From positions 1-38,473 of the forward strand of contig CALEDH010000018.1 of assembly GCA_937949785.1 (NCBI GenBank): 38,473 bases of DNA. Direction: 5' to 3'. The position numbers were made by a program, and so were the translations under genes. Positions 32,301 through 38,473 of the stretch are shown here, piece after piece. Below the pieces are notes generated by a model. It searched no databases. It was given only the letters and a program-made list of their open reading frames with translations, and had not been told where the DNA came from. The DNA comes from an uncultured Sulfolobales archaeon (lineage in GTDB: Archaea; Thermoproteota; Thermoprotei_A; Sulfolobales; NBVN01). The first letter of the stretch is position 1; each line of letters begins with the position of its first letter.

Positions 32301-33165
32301 CACTTGCTATTACCACTATACTATTATTACTCAACCTCTTACTCAGCAATACCTTCCTTACCTCGGATATTTCCCCGAGTCCCAACCTCTCCTGAGACCT
32401 TGAAGACTTCAAAGCTAGCTCGATATCAGAATCCTCATACCCAGCTAACTTTATGATTATATGTATAGCTTTAGAGCCTTTTAGGACTGCATCCACATCA
32501 TCAACAAATATAAATTTAAATCTATGCTTTAAAATTCTTTCAGAGTTCCTCATTAAATACCTAGAAGTTGTTACTAATATGTGAAAGCCGTCATCACTCC
32601 CTAACTTATCTTCCCTTAAAACACGTTCCTTCTCAGGTATTTTCGAGTGGATCACTACGTATTTAACGTCAGGGTTATCAGACATCCTCACATACTCTTC
32701 AAGCTTTCTCTCAACCTGTATGGCAAGCGCTGTAGTAGGTACTATAACATATGACTTAAACCCCTTAGTGGCGTAATATATAGCTGTTACAAGGCCGAAC
32801 GTAGTTTTACCTATCCCGGTAGGAGCTATCATAGCAAAAGACGTATTACTGACTAATCTACGGAACCACATCATCTGAATACTCCAAGGCTTACTTCTAA
32901 CACATTTTTCGAAAATACTTACCATTTTCTCAACTTCCTCATCGGCTTCATACAATTTTTTAAGTTCTCTAACAGTTCCTAACTTCCCCATAAGCTTAAC
33001 CACCTCCTTAAGGTTAAGTCCGCGTTCTGCCTCAGGTAAGCACAGCGAACATGGCAGTGAATTCGCTAACCTATAGTCGCTCACAACATCTCCGCAGTTA
33101 GGACACATGTTAACATACACACCTATATCAGCAGACCTCACCTCGTTATACACTAAAACCACCAC
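29374..33165 (-). CDS. rgy: Reverse gyrase
   Basis: Reverse gyrase joins a helicase-like module to a type IA topoisomerase and adds positive supercoils to DNA; it marks hyperthermophiles. In the 1263 residues I see zinc finger 1 (Cys21, 24, 39, 42), Walker A PTGIGKTT at 115-122, DDVD at 222-225, SAT at 288-290 and a helicase C-terminal motif QASGRTSR at 548-555. The topoisomerase half begins at IVESPTKA (Glu645), has zinc finger 2 (Cys726, 729, 740, 743), the DPDTEG acidic triad (773-778) and the active Tyr985 in GFITYHRTDS. All key residues are present. It is followed by the nitrilase-like gene with overlapping stop and start. Upstream lies an 825-bp spacer. Confidence 0.97.
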   Translation of the reverse strand: MVVLVYNEVRSADIGVYVNMCPNCGDVVSDYRLANSLPCSLCLPEAERGLNLKEVVKLMGKLGTVRELKKLYEADEEVEKMVSIFEKCVRSKPWSIQMMWFRRLVSNTSFAMIAPTGIGKTTFGLVTAIYYATKGFKSYVIVPTTALAIQVERKLEEYVRMSDNPDVKYVVIHSKIPEKERVLREDKLGSDDGFHILVTTSRYLMRNSERILKHRFKFIFVDDVDAVLKGSKAIHIIIKLAGYEDSDIELALKSSRSQERLGLGEISEVRKVLLSKRLSNNSIVVIASATGNPRGIRVKLFRELLGFDIGAKPEFLRNIYDLVVNVPEGNDIEEHVVNIVKRFGSGGLVYVPVDKGVEYAEHIAEVLNRNGVRSKALHSKNVSMINDFIDGKVSVLVGVATYYGVLVRGIDLPEIIRYAVFVGVPRYKVPLKITELSPRDMLRLLTVVRGVVKEGDEKNELDKLILTLRRRFIRAYPMALIKAREVLSGVRDAETPLEKDMIRAYGKLQKFLARSDVIEELKKHGEISVVEEGGNLYVLLPDIATYIQASGRTSRLFPGGISRGVSIVIDNDLRLLNGLESKARWLIDEFKFKDLGSVDLNKLISEVDLDRELIKSLRKGLLSLSEAGKLGREFSQPITILLIVESPTKARTIARFFGKPSLRDYSGLKVYEVSLGGYTLLITASGGHVFDLINHLTDVENVYGVAYKGIDDGFKFVPIYASIKKCLKCGYQFTELVSKCPICGSQTIRDAKSLIDSMRNVAYEVDEVLIGTDPDTEGEKISYDIHALLRPYAKSIRRVEFHEITRRAVLHALNMPRDINLNLVRAQVIRRIEDRWLGFSLSYLLQTDFWRKYCKENLKQASDPRCGEGINRNLSAGRVQTPVLGWVVKRYEDYIGSKKKFLALNLRGVNLSIPLPKDLEHLSNSDVDKVLVEVLSSDVSVEEVSPPPPYTTDTLLSDIASLLHISAPQAMKFLQDLFESGFITYHRTDSTKVSDVGISIAREYLSNTLGENLGEYFMPRVWSYEGTHECIRPTRPADAETIFKLVSEGVLEPTVRLSKNHLNIYGLVFSRFIASQSKPAIAKRQKVMLNITLVLSDGRHLKVSDTPIEFESIVDLVFDGFTKFYRYFKIGSFLSEKVYEVLRDNFKLVVRSATQLLNQASLISTMKRERIGRPSTYAKILETIFKRNYVIESKKRGYLIPTQLGIKVYYYLTGFFSSLVSEDRTKELEMKMSMVENGSVDYVEVLNELYDELLNHGLVKVPT

Positions 33166-33250
33166 TATCCTAAGTTAGATTAGCAAAAGTACTGTATTTA
33201 TAAAATTATTAAATTTGGGTTTTGAGTTACTAACCCTCAACGGACATACG
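33166..33250 (-). promoter_or_regulatory. Reverse gyrase upstream region
   Basis: This 85-bp stretch separates the reverse gyrase start from the 112-bp repeat. It is very AT-rich; tttataaaattattaaattt at about 33196-33215 holds likely minus-strand TATA elements for reverse gyrase. No ORF is seen. Confidence 0.4.
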
Positions 33251-33362
33251 TAGCTTATGTGATAGGTAGTAGTCCCTAAAGTAGTATTTAGTGTTTCTCG
33301 TACTTGCGTAGTGCGGTGTTGTAGGTGTTGCTGGCGGGGATTTACCTAATATCGTACCCCAC
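33251..33362 (+). repeat. 112-bp dispersed repeat, copy 2 (inverted relative to copy 1)
   Basis: This is the reverse complement of 8892-9003 with one mismatch. The boundaries are sharp: after ccccac the flanks differ fully. One plus-strand frame inside reads CGVVGVAGDLPNIVPH but is preceded by stops, as a decayed protein tail might be. It lies 86 bp upstream of reverse gyrase, pointing away from it. Confidence 0.9.
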
Positions 33363-33990
33363 TGTTAGAGGTAAAAACACCTGGTTATGAGAAATCTTTG
33401 TATGGAGCGTAAGAACCGGGAGGTCTCATCTCCGCCGCGTCGGAAAATCCAAACCTTCATAGAATATGAGGTGATTTGACATGGCTGTTAAAACCTACTA
33501 AGTTGAAGTAATTGTCCTAGGCGATGGGGTAGGCCTACGGGTGTGATGGAAAACTACGTATACCTACTCAGTTCGGAGCCCTTGACGAATCTGCTAGAGT
33601 TAAGCATTGATGTTATTCTATACCCTGATTAACTTAGAAGACAGCAATCTCTAAGCACGTGTAGCATATTCAGTGAAGAGAAGAATCTTCATCGTTCAGG
33701 AGACCGTCGTTACATCATCAACATGATTTACAGGTAAAGAAGTAATAAATTTATTGGCTCTTAAATAAATAACAGTGAGTAGAACTCGCTGCAAGCATGA
33801 TGAACTTAAAGATGCGATGATAAATGAGCAAACCTGTCTCAGCTGATTGATATTAAAATTCGTTAACTAATTGTCAACGGTTTAAGTAGGGATTTAATTT
33901 TTAAGTATTACGATGCTGTAGTTTAAGAACTCAGAATTAAGTCTAGGCCTACTGTAAGGCAAGTAGGAATTCAGGGACTACTCATACGTA
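33363..33990. other. Long spacer with scattered coding remnants, no intact gene
   Basis: These 628 bp hold no convincing gene. On the plus strand protein-like pieces are split by stops: CMERKNREVSSPPRRKIQTF at about 33403-33465; VEVIVLGDGVGLRV at about 33502-33543; and an ATG frame at 33549 reading MENYVYLLSSEPLTNLLELS then IDVILYPD. They may be relics of one or two genes. A motif set at 33797-33846 (atgatga...ctga) behind a TATA-like element resembles half of a C/D sRNA but lacks proper D' and C' spacing. Confidence 0.35.
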
Positions 33991-36030
33991 TTAAAGACCG
34001 CGTAACTTAGAATTCTTCTCATTACTGATGCTGATTAAGTAATTAACAACTTCCTTAGAATAACTCCCTAAGTATTTAATCTTACTTAGCTTTATTAAAT
34101 AATCATCCCAGTTAATCCTTAACTTCTGTTTCCACGCATCATACCGGTATTTAATGTTGTTATATGCCGTTAAATGGACCTCACATAGCTGTAAGCCATC
34201 AATAACGGTGTGAACGCTCTTCCCACATATCCGACACTTAACCTTGTTAATTCCCAGTATTTTAGATACTTCCTCATCACCTTCTTTCCATATTCTCTCC
34301 TTAAAGATGTCTAATTTATTTTTAAGTAGTTGTTTGACCTCAGAAATAACTAACTCCCTAGTAGTACTTCCTTTAACAATATTGTTTAGAAGCGATTCGA
34401 ACTTCCTAGTTAATTCTACGTTAGTTAGGTCTGTGAAGAAGGTGTTTAAGACCTTAACTACTTGAAATCCTAGATCTGTTACCTCCACATACTTCGAAGA
34501 AGTCTTTAAGTACCCCCTTCTAAACAGATTCTCTATGATCTCAGCCCTAGTTGCCTCAGTACCGATCCCCACAGACTCCATCCACTTAAGCATCGATGTT
34601 TTTGTATACCCTTGAGGTGGTCTGCTATAGGTGCTTACCACCTTAACCTCAACTACCTCAACCACATCACCAGCTCTGAGAATTGGTATCTCCCTCGTAA
34701 TGAAGTTCATATAAGGGTAGTACCTAAGCCAGCCATTACTCATCACCTTAGAGCCGCTCAACGAGAATCTATATGTTTCGAAGGTAATTACGTTCTTAAC
34801 CTTCCTTACATATGCTGGGTCACTGAACGATGCTAAGTACCTCCTCACTACTAAGTCGTAGATCTTAAGGGCATCAACCTTCAAGTCTCTTAATGGATGG
34901 TAACCCGTAGGGTATATAGCTGGATGTGCTGGGTCATCCTTCCTACCTTCAGTAGGCATTAATATGTCCTTAGCGAGTAGCTCCTTAGCCAGAGCGCTGT
35001 ATTCCTTAATCTTAGCAATACCTGATATTATCTCCCTATTATTTAAGGACCTAGGAAGTTTCTGACTGTTAGTTCTTGGGTAACTGATTAACGACTCTAA
35101 GTATAATTCCTCAGCTATTGAAAGAGTTCTGTACGGCGTGTACCCATAAATCCTAGATGCCTCATATTGAAGGTCTGGAAGGTTGAAGGGCGGCAACGGA
35201 TCTACGTAAACATCCGTTACATTCGATTCAAGAACCTCTAACTTCTTAACCCTCCTTATATTTTCTGCTAAGGACTTAGCTAGGTCTAAGTCTTCAAACG
35301 GGTCAAATAGATTCTCTAATGCGTAGTTCCTACCGTTAATACTTACCTTAACTCTTAGTGAGAACTTCACATCAGGTACGAAAGTACTTGCATTTAAGAA
35401 ATTATTGGTTACCTCAACTAGTGTTGGGGACTGAACCCTTCCAGCACTTAAGATAGTCCTCCTCATATAAACCTTACCAAACACATCTGACAAAGCCCTA
35501 CTAACGTTTATACCCCACAACCAATCGAGCTCGTGTCTACATAAACCAGCATCAATCATATTCCAATCAATAGGCTTTAAATTATTGTAGGCATATCTTA
35601 ACTCCTCTAAGGTCAGGCTTGAGAACTTCATCCTCTTAGCCTTCTTAGGGTCCCCGAAATTACGTATAATCATATAGCCTATTACAGAGCCTTCAATATC
35701 GTAATCACATGCGTTGATGTATTCTGACGCATTCTTAAATAACTTACTCATTAGTTTGAAGTAATTTACTAAGAACCTCGCCTCATCATTCTCAACCCAT
35801 CTGGGCACCCATTTATAGTTAAATATAGGATAACCACGCTCATCGCTTGAAAGAGTGAAGAGATGTCCTGCAGTACCTACAACAACTACTAACTTACTGT
35901 TTACCATACCGACCCAGTAAGGAAGTCCAAACATGTTATACTTCTTCAAATTTAGTGCAGTAGCTATCTTAGCAGCAGCTCTAGGCTTCTCAGCTACTAC
36001 GACCGTATGCCCCTTAAGGTCTACCACCAT
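33991..36030 (-). CDS. topA: DNA topoisomerase IA (archaeal topoisomerase III type)
   Basis: Type IA topoisomerases cut one strand to relax or decatenate DNA. In 679 residues the toprim residues are Glu14 (VVAEKPRAA) and Asp109, Asp111, Glu113 in DYDIEG; the active tyrosine is Tyr317 in ESLISYPRTNS. SAGRVQSPTLVEV at 195-207 and TSMLKWMESVGIGTEATRAEII near 470 are intact family motifs. After the core there is a zinc-finger-like CRICGKSVHTVIDGLQLCEVH and about 70 more residues (YRYDAWKQKLRINWDDYLIKLSK), a tail I associate with crenarchaeal members. It works alongside reverse gyrase, encoded 825 bp downstream in the same direction. Confidence 0.95.
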   Translation of the reverse strand: MVVDLKGHTVVVAEKPRAAAKIATALNLKKYNMFGLPYWVGMVNSKLVVVVGTAGHLFTLSSDERGYPIFNYKWVPRWVENDEARFLVNYFKLMSKLFKNASEYINACDYDIEGSVIGYMIIRNFGDPKKAKRMKFSSLTLEELRYAYNNLKPIDWNMIDAGLCRHELDWLWGINVSRALSDVFGKVYMRRTILSAGRVQSPTLVEVTNNFLNASTFVPDVKFSLRVKVSINGRNYALENLFDPFEDLDLAKSLAENIRRVKKLEVLESNVTDVYVDPLPPFNLPDLQYEASRIYGYTPYRTLSIAEELYLESLISYPRTNSQKLPRSLNNREIISGIAKIKEYSALAKELLAKDILMPTEGRKDDPAHPAIYPTGYHPLRDLKVDALKIYDLVVRRYLASFSDPAYVRKVKNVITFETYRFSLSGSKVMSNGWLRYYPYMNFITREIPILRAGDVVEVVEVKVVSTYSRPPQGYTKTSMLKWMESVGIGTEATRAEIIENLFRRGYLKTSSKYVEVTDLGFQVVKVLNTFFTDLTNVELTRKFESLLNNIVKGSTTRELVISEVKQLLKNKLDIFKERIWKEGDEEVSKILGINKVKCRICGKSVHTVIDGLQLCEVHLTAYNNIKYRYDAWKQKLRINWDDYLIKLSKIKYLGSYSKEVVNYLISISNEKNSKLRGL

Positions 36031-36040
36031 AACTGCTGAC

Positions 36041-37204
36041 CTACATAGGTGGTAGAGGTGCTGAGAAGATTAGAAGTAATGCGTAAATAAATACTATCCT
36101 AACCTTAACATCTCTAGGTGTGGAGTTATACAGCATGTTAGCCGCCCCAATATGAGGTCTGAACCCAGAAATGAATAAAGCTAACACAGCGAAAACCCCT
36201 AACCAGATGAAGGCATTTCCGAAAAGTAATGTGAATGTTAAGGAGATGAGAATCATTGTTAAGGCCGTGGTGGTACTCACTATAGAGTGTGTTTTAACCG
36301 ATGTAATACCTCTGATAACGTGCCCACCATCTAACTGCCCTATTGGGAGTAGATTAATGAAGTGTATTAGAATCATTATTAGTGATGCGTAAGCTGCTGG
36401 GCTAAGCACTGTTATAAATCCTGTATTGGAAGCCGTAGTAAGGTTTATAACGAGGTATGCTGACAGCGGGATAACCTCCACATATCTTAGCAATCCTTCA
36501 TTCAGAGCTGCTAGAACGGTCTCCGCTGGAAGCTTAGGTGATAATAAGTAATTAACTGTAAAAAACGTTAACGATGTGATAAACCCTAAGAGAGGTCCTG
36601 AAATCCCTAATCTTAATAAGTATGTTAAATTCTTCGGTAGGAACTTCATCATAGCTATAGCGCCGAAAGTACCTAATGGTGAGATAAACGGTGCTGGGAT
36701 GAAGAGCGGGTAAGATGCGGGGATATTAGACCTCCTAACCACAAACCAATGGCCTAATTCATGCATCATTAGAGGGAAGATCACACTTAACGTGAAGAAT
36801 AACATTTCATAGATAATACTGCTCTGAGCAGGTTTACCACTCATACCGCCTAAACCACCATAGAACCCACCTACTATGAAGTAACTAGTAATGAATACCG
36901 AAGCTAATGTTAAGCCGAAAAGCATGAGAGGGACTTTATAAGTATTTGTATGGGGCTTCCTACCATTCATAACCCTTAGAACCGCAATACCTCCAGCATT
37001 GTATAGTATAGGGTAGTAGTTTAAGATGATTAACTCATCATATAATTTATCGAAAGAGTTGTTGATGTCATCCTTACTGGAAATAACTATGTATTCAACA
37101 TAACCCTCATCTCTTAAGCTCTCAGCCACGTTAAAGAATTTGTTTATAATGGTGGGAAGTTCTGACGTGCCAGCTACGTTATTACCCAACGTTGAAGCCA
37201 CCAT
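36041..37204 (-). CDS. M50 family membrane metalloprotease (site-2 protease homologue)
   Basis: Site-2 proteases cut transmembrane helices of regulatory proteins. In this 387-residue protein the zinc site HELGH is at 148-152 (MMHELGHWFVVRR), and the third ligand is in QLDGGH (Asp292). The NxxPxxxLDGG arrangement is NLLPIGQLDGGH. About seven hydrophobic helices are visible (near 93-112, 133-150, 200-220, 243-258, 268-285, 310-328, 365-385). A soluble N-terminal domain of about 85 residues precedes the first helix. The overall layout recalls plant EGY-type proteases. It starts 17 bp after rpoK, on the same strand; the substrate is unknown. Confidence 0.93.
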   Translation of the reverse strand: MVASTLGNNVAGTSELPTIINKFFNVAESLRDEGYVEYIVISSKDDINNSFDKLYDELIILNYYPILYNAGGIAVLRVMNGRKPHTNTYKVPLMLFGLTLASVFITSYFIVGGFYGGLGGMSGKPAQSSIIYEMLFFTLSVIFPLMMHELGHWFVVRRSNIPASYPLFIPAPFISPLGTFGAIAMMKFLPKNLTYLLRLGISGPLLGFITSLTFFTVNYLLSPKLPAETVLAALNEGLLRYVEVIPLSAYLVINLTTASNTGFITVLSPAAYASLIMILIHFINLLPIGQLDGGHVIRGITSVKTHSIVSTTTALTMILISLTFTLLFGNAFIWLGVFAVLALFISGFRPHIGAANMLYNSTPRDVKVRIVFIYALLLIFSAPLPPM

Positions 37205-37221
37205 TTAACTACTCTCTAAAC

Positions 37222-37527
37222 TTAATCTCCGACAGACCTATAAAACCTTTCCTCAAGTTCTAAAAGCTTTTTAACTGGTAGTAACTCCTTCTCACCGCTA
37301 GGTTTAACCCTAATTATAGTTATAGGTAAAACCCCCTTCTTAAGTTCTTCAATAGCTATTATTATGTTATCCTTAGGGAGTTTACTTATGTCGATTAAAG
37401 GGGGTGCTCCTAAAGATAGTTGGAGAGCTCTCGCACCAATTATACGTGCTTTTTCATATCTTGTGAGTTTAGGTGGTCCAACCTTAACCCCTGTGAACCC
37501 CTTTAATTTCTCTACTACTGTCTGCAT
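37222..37527 (-). CDS. rpoK: DNA-directed RNA polymerase subunit K (Rpo6/omega homologue)
   Basis: RpoK, the counterpart of eukaryotic RPB6 and bacterial omega, helps assemble RNA polymerase. The core [25 protein letters not shown] is diagnostic, followed by [23 protein letters not shown] choose the ATG at 37527 ([20 protein letters not shown]), giving 101 residues; a longer frame to 37602 adds 25 residues ([18 protein letters not shown]...) that do not match the family. The M50 protease gene follows after 17 bp, so both may be one unit. Confidence 0.93.
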   Translation of the reverse strand: MQTVVEKLKGFTGVKVGPPKLTRYEKARIIGARALQLSLGAPPLIDISKLPKDNIIIAIEELKKGVLPITIIRVKPSGEKELLPVKKLLELEERFYRSVGD

Positions 37528-37665
37528 ACATCTAACACCGCAAGTAGGGAATAGTGTTTTAAATATAAAAGCATTTAACACTTTACTGCTTATAATAAAC
37601 AAGTAGTTGACTCCACGTTATAAAAACTTGTTTTAATTTATGCATTACCTTTCTATTATAGTTCG

Positions 37666-38473
37666 TTAATCGAAATCGAACTTACCTCTTTCCTCTTCAC
37701 CGCCTTCTAATCCCTTTCCTTTCTCACCTTTACCCTCTCCTCCCTTCATAGGTGATGCCGCTATTATGTCATCAACCTTAAGTACAGCTGCTGCAGCCTC
37801 TACCGCCGCTTTAATTACCTGCTTCTTAACTATGATTGGCTCAGCTATATCAATGGATAGCGCGTTTTCAGCAATCCTACCATTTAATACGTCAATACCG
37901 GAATGTATTTTACCATCGCTATGTAGTTTTCTTAACTCCATAAGCGTCTCTAAGGTATCCATACCAGCAGTTGATGCTAGTATCACAGGAATTTCCTCTA
38001 AACCATCTGCGAACGACTGAATGGCTAGCTGCTCCTTACCACCAACACTCTCAGCGTATTTCCTTAACCTTAAGACTACCTCTACCTCCGCTGCAGCGCC
38101 TCCGGGAACTAATTTCGGATCTCTTAAGACGTTCCTCATAGTATGTAGCGCATCGTTTAAACTTCTTTCAGCTTCATCGATCACCATATCGTTAGCACCT
38201 CTCACTAATATGGTTACAGCTTTAGGATTCCTACATCCTTCAATGAACACCATCTTATCATTACCTATCCTCCTCTCCTCAACTAGTTCAGCATACCCTA
38301 AGTCCTTCTCACCTAAGTCTCTAATACTTGTAACTATCCTACCTCCTGTAGCTCTCTCCAACTTCTCCATGTCAGACCTCTTAACCCTCCTCACAGCTAG
38401 TATCCCCTTCTTAGCTAGGAAGTGTTGGGCGACATCATCAATACCTTTCTGACATATAACTACGTTAGCACCG
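37666..38473 (-). CDS. thsB: Thermosome subunit, C-terminal part, runs off window end
   Basis: The open frame enters at 38473 and ends at 37666; an internal Met at 38394 is not the true start. The fragment begins [44 protein letters not shown], the apical/intermediate domain of a thermosome, and includes [41 protein letters not shown], with the ATP-site VPGGGA-like loop. It ends in a Gly/Glu/Lys-rich tail, [17 protein letters not shown], as many thermosomes do. About half of the gene is outside the window. It is probably a paralogue of the subunit at 1-786; the symbol is provisional. Confidence 0.94.
   Translation of the reverse strand, partial: GANVVICQKGIDDVAQHFLAKKGILAVRRVKRSDMEKLERATGGRIVTSIRDLGEKDLGYAELVEERRIGNDKMVFIEGCRNPKAVTILVRGANDMVIDEAERSLNDALHTMRNVLRDPKLVPGGAAAEVEVVLRLRKYAESVGGKEQLAIQSFADGLEEIPVILASTAGMDTLETLMELRKLHSDGKIHSGIDVLNGRIAENALSIDIAEPIIVKKQVIKAAVEAAAAVLKVDDIIAASPMKGGEGKGEKGKGLEGGEEERGKFDFD

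Noticed and set aside
33797-33846. Possible C/D sRNA (atgatga then ctga) behind a TATA-like element
   Set aside because: The inner C' and D' boxes are poor and the guide before D would be about 19 nt, unlike the usual 10-15.
37364-38452. Plus-strand frames opposite rpoK and the thermosome fragment
   Set aside because: They are antisense shadows of well-recognised minus-strand genes, rich in Ser/Leu/Thr as such shadows are.

Overview
The window reads as chromosomal DNA of a hyperthermophilic crenarchaeon (Thermoproteota, Desulfurococcales-like). The evidence is archaeal ribosomal proteins S17e and S8e, SRP19, RNA polymerase subunit RpoK, thermosome subunits, PAN, a crenarchaeal PolB1-type DNA polymerase, a DUF1512 protein, EndA, and above all a full-length reverse gyrase. 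Genes are AT-rich and tightly packed, with many TTG/GTG starts and 1-8 bp overlaps, while tRNA stems are GC-rich. I cannot fix genus or species from the sequence alone.

Layout. 1-5.5 kb: N-terminal part of a thermosome subunit (minus), then S17e overlapping a two-domain protein that joins a Urm1/MoaD-type ubiquitin-like domain ending in Gly-Gly to a Cgi121 (KEOPS) domain; then an ADP-forming acyl-CoA synthetase beta subunit, an archaeal coiled-coil protein with its DUF373 membrane partner, and a cis-prenyltransferase. 5.6-8.8 kb: S8e-SRP19, and on the other strand a PAN / PUA-domain / PAC2 operon (proteasome ATPase and assembly factor). 8.8-13.2 kb: a long spacer with a 112-bp repeat and tRNA-Thr, then an HpcH/HpaI aldolase, glycyl-tRNA synthetase and an agmatinase-family enzyme. 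13.3-17.8 kb: two small unknown proteins, a DUF47/PhoU-like protein, tRNA-splicing endonuclease, an eight-cysteine protein, UbiX and methionine aminopeptidase. 18-22 kb: DUF1512, a small membrane zinc-ribbon protein, a CitG-like protein, a phosphoesterase and two small proteins. 22-28.6 kb: tRNA-Arg, PolB1, intron-containing tRNA-Lys, a C/D box sRNA, an unknown protein and the porGDAB operon for pyruvate-type oxidoreductase. 28.6-38.5 kb: a nitrilase-fold protein without the catalytic Glu and Cys, reverse gyrase, an 825-bp spacer with the second copy of the 112-bp repeat in inverted orientation, topoisomerase IA, a site-2-protease homologue, RpoK and the C-terminal part of a thermosome subunit.

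How the genes fit together. Most are housekeeping: translation and tRNA maturation (GlyRS, EndA, KEOPS Cgi121, tRNAs, sRNA), protein quality control (thermosome, PAN, PAC2, S2P), DNA topology at high temperature (reverse gyrase, Topo IA, PolB1) and ferredoxin-linked 2-oxoacid oxidation that could feed acyl-CoA to the ADP-forming synthetase.

The observations most worth a second look are: the ubiquitin-like-Cgi121 fusion with an internal Gly-Gly; PAN ending without an HbYX motif while its operon partner PAC2 ends in Pro-Tyr-Ile; the near-identical 112-bp inverted repeats about 24 kb apart; the apparently dead nitrilase translationally coupled to reverse gyrase; a canonical C/D sRNA with its own promoter; and a short intron in tRNA-Lys outside the usual anticodon-loop site. 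No CRISPR array, intact insertion sequence or virus is visible; several spacers hold decayed coding remnants.
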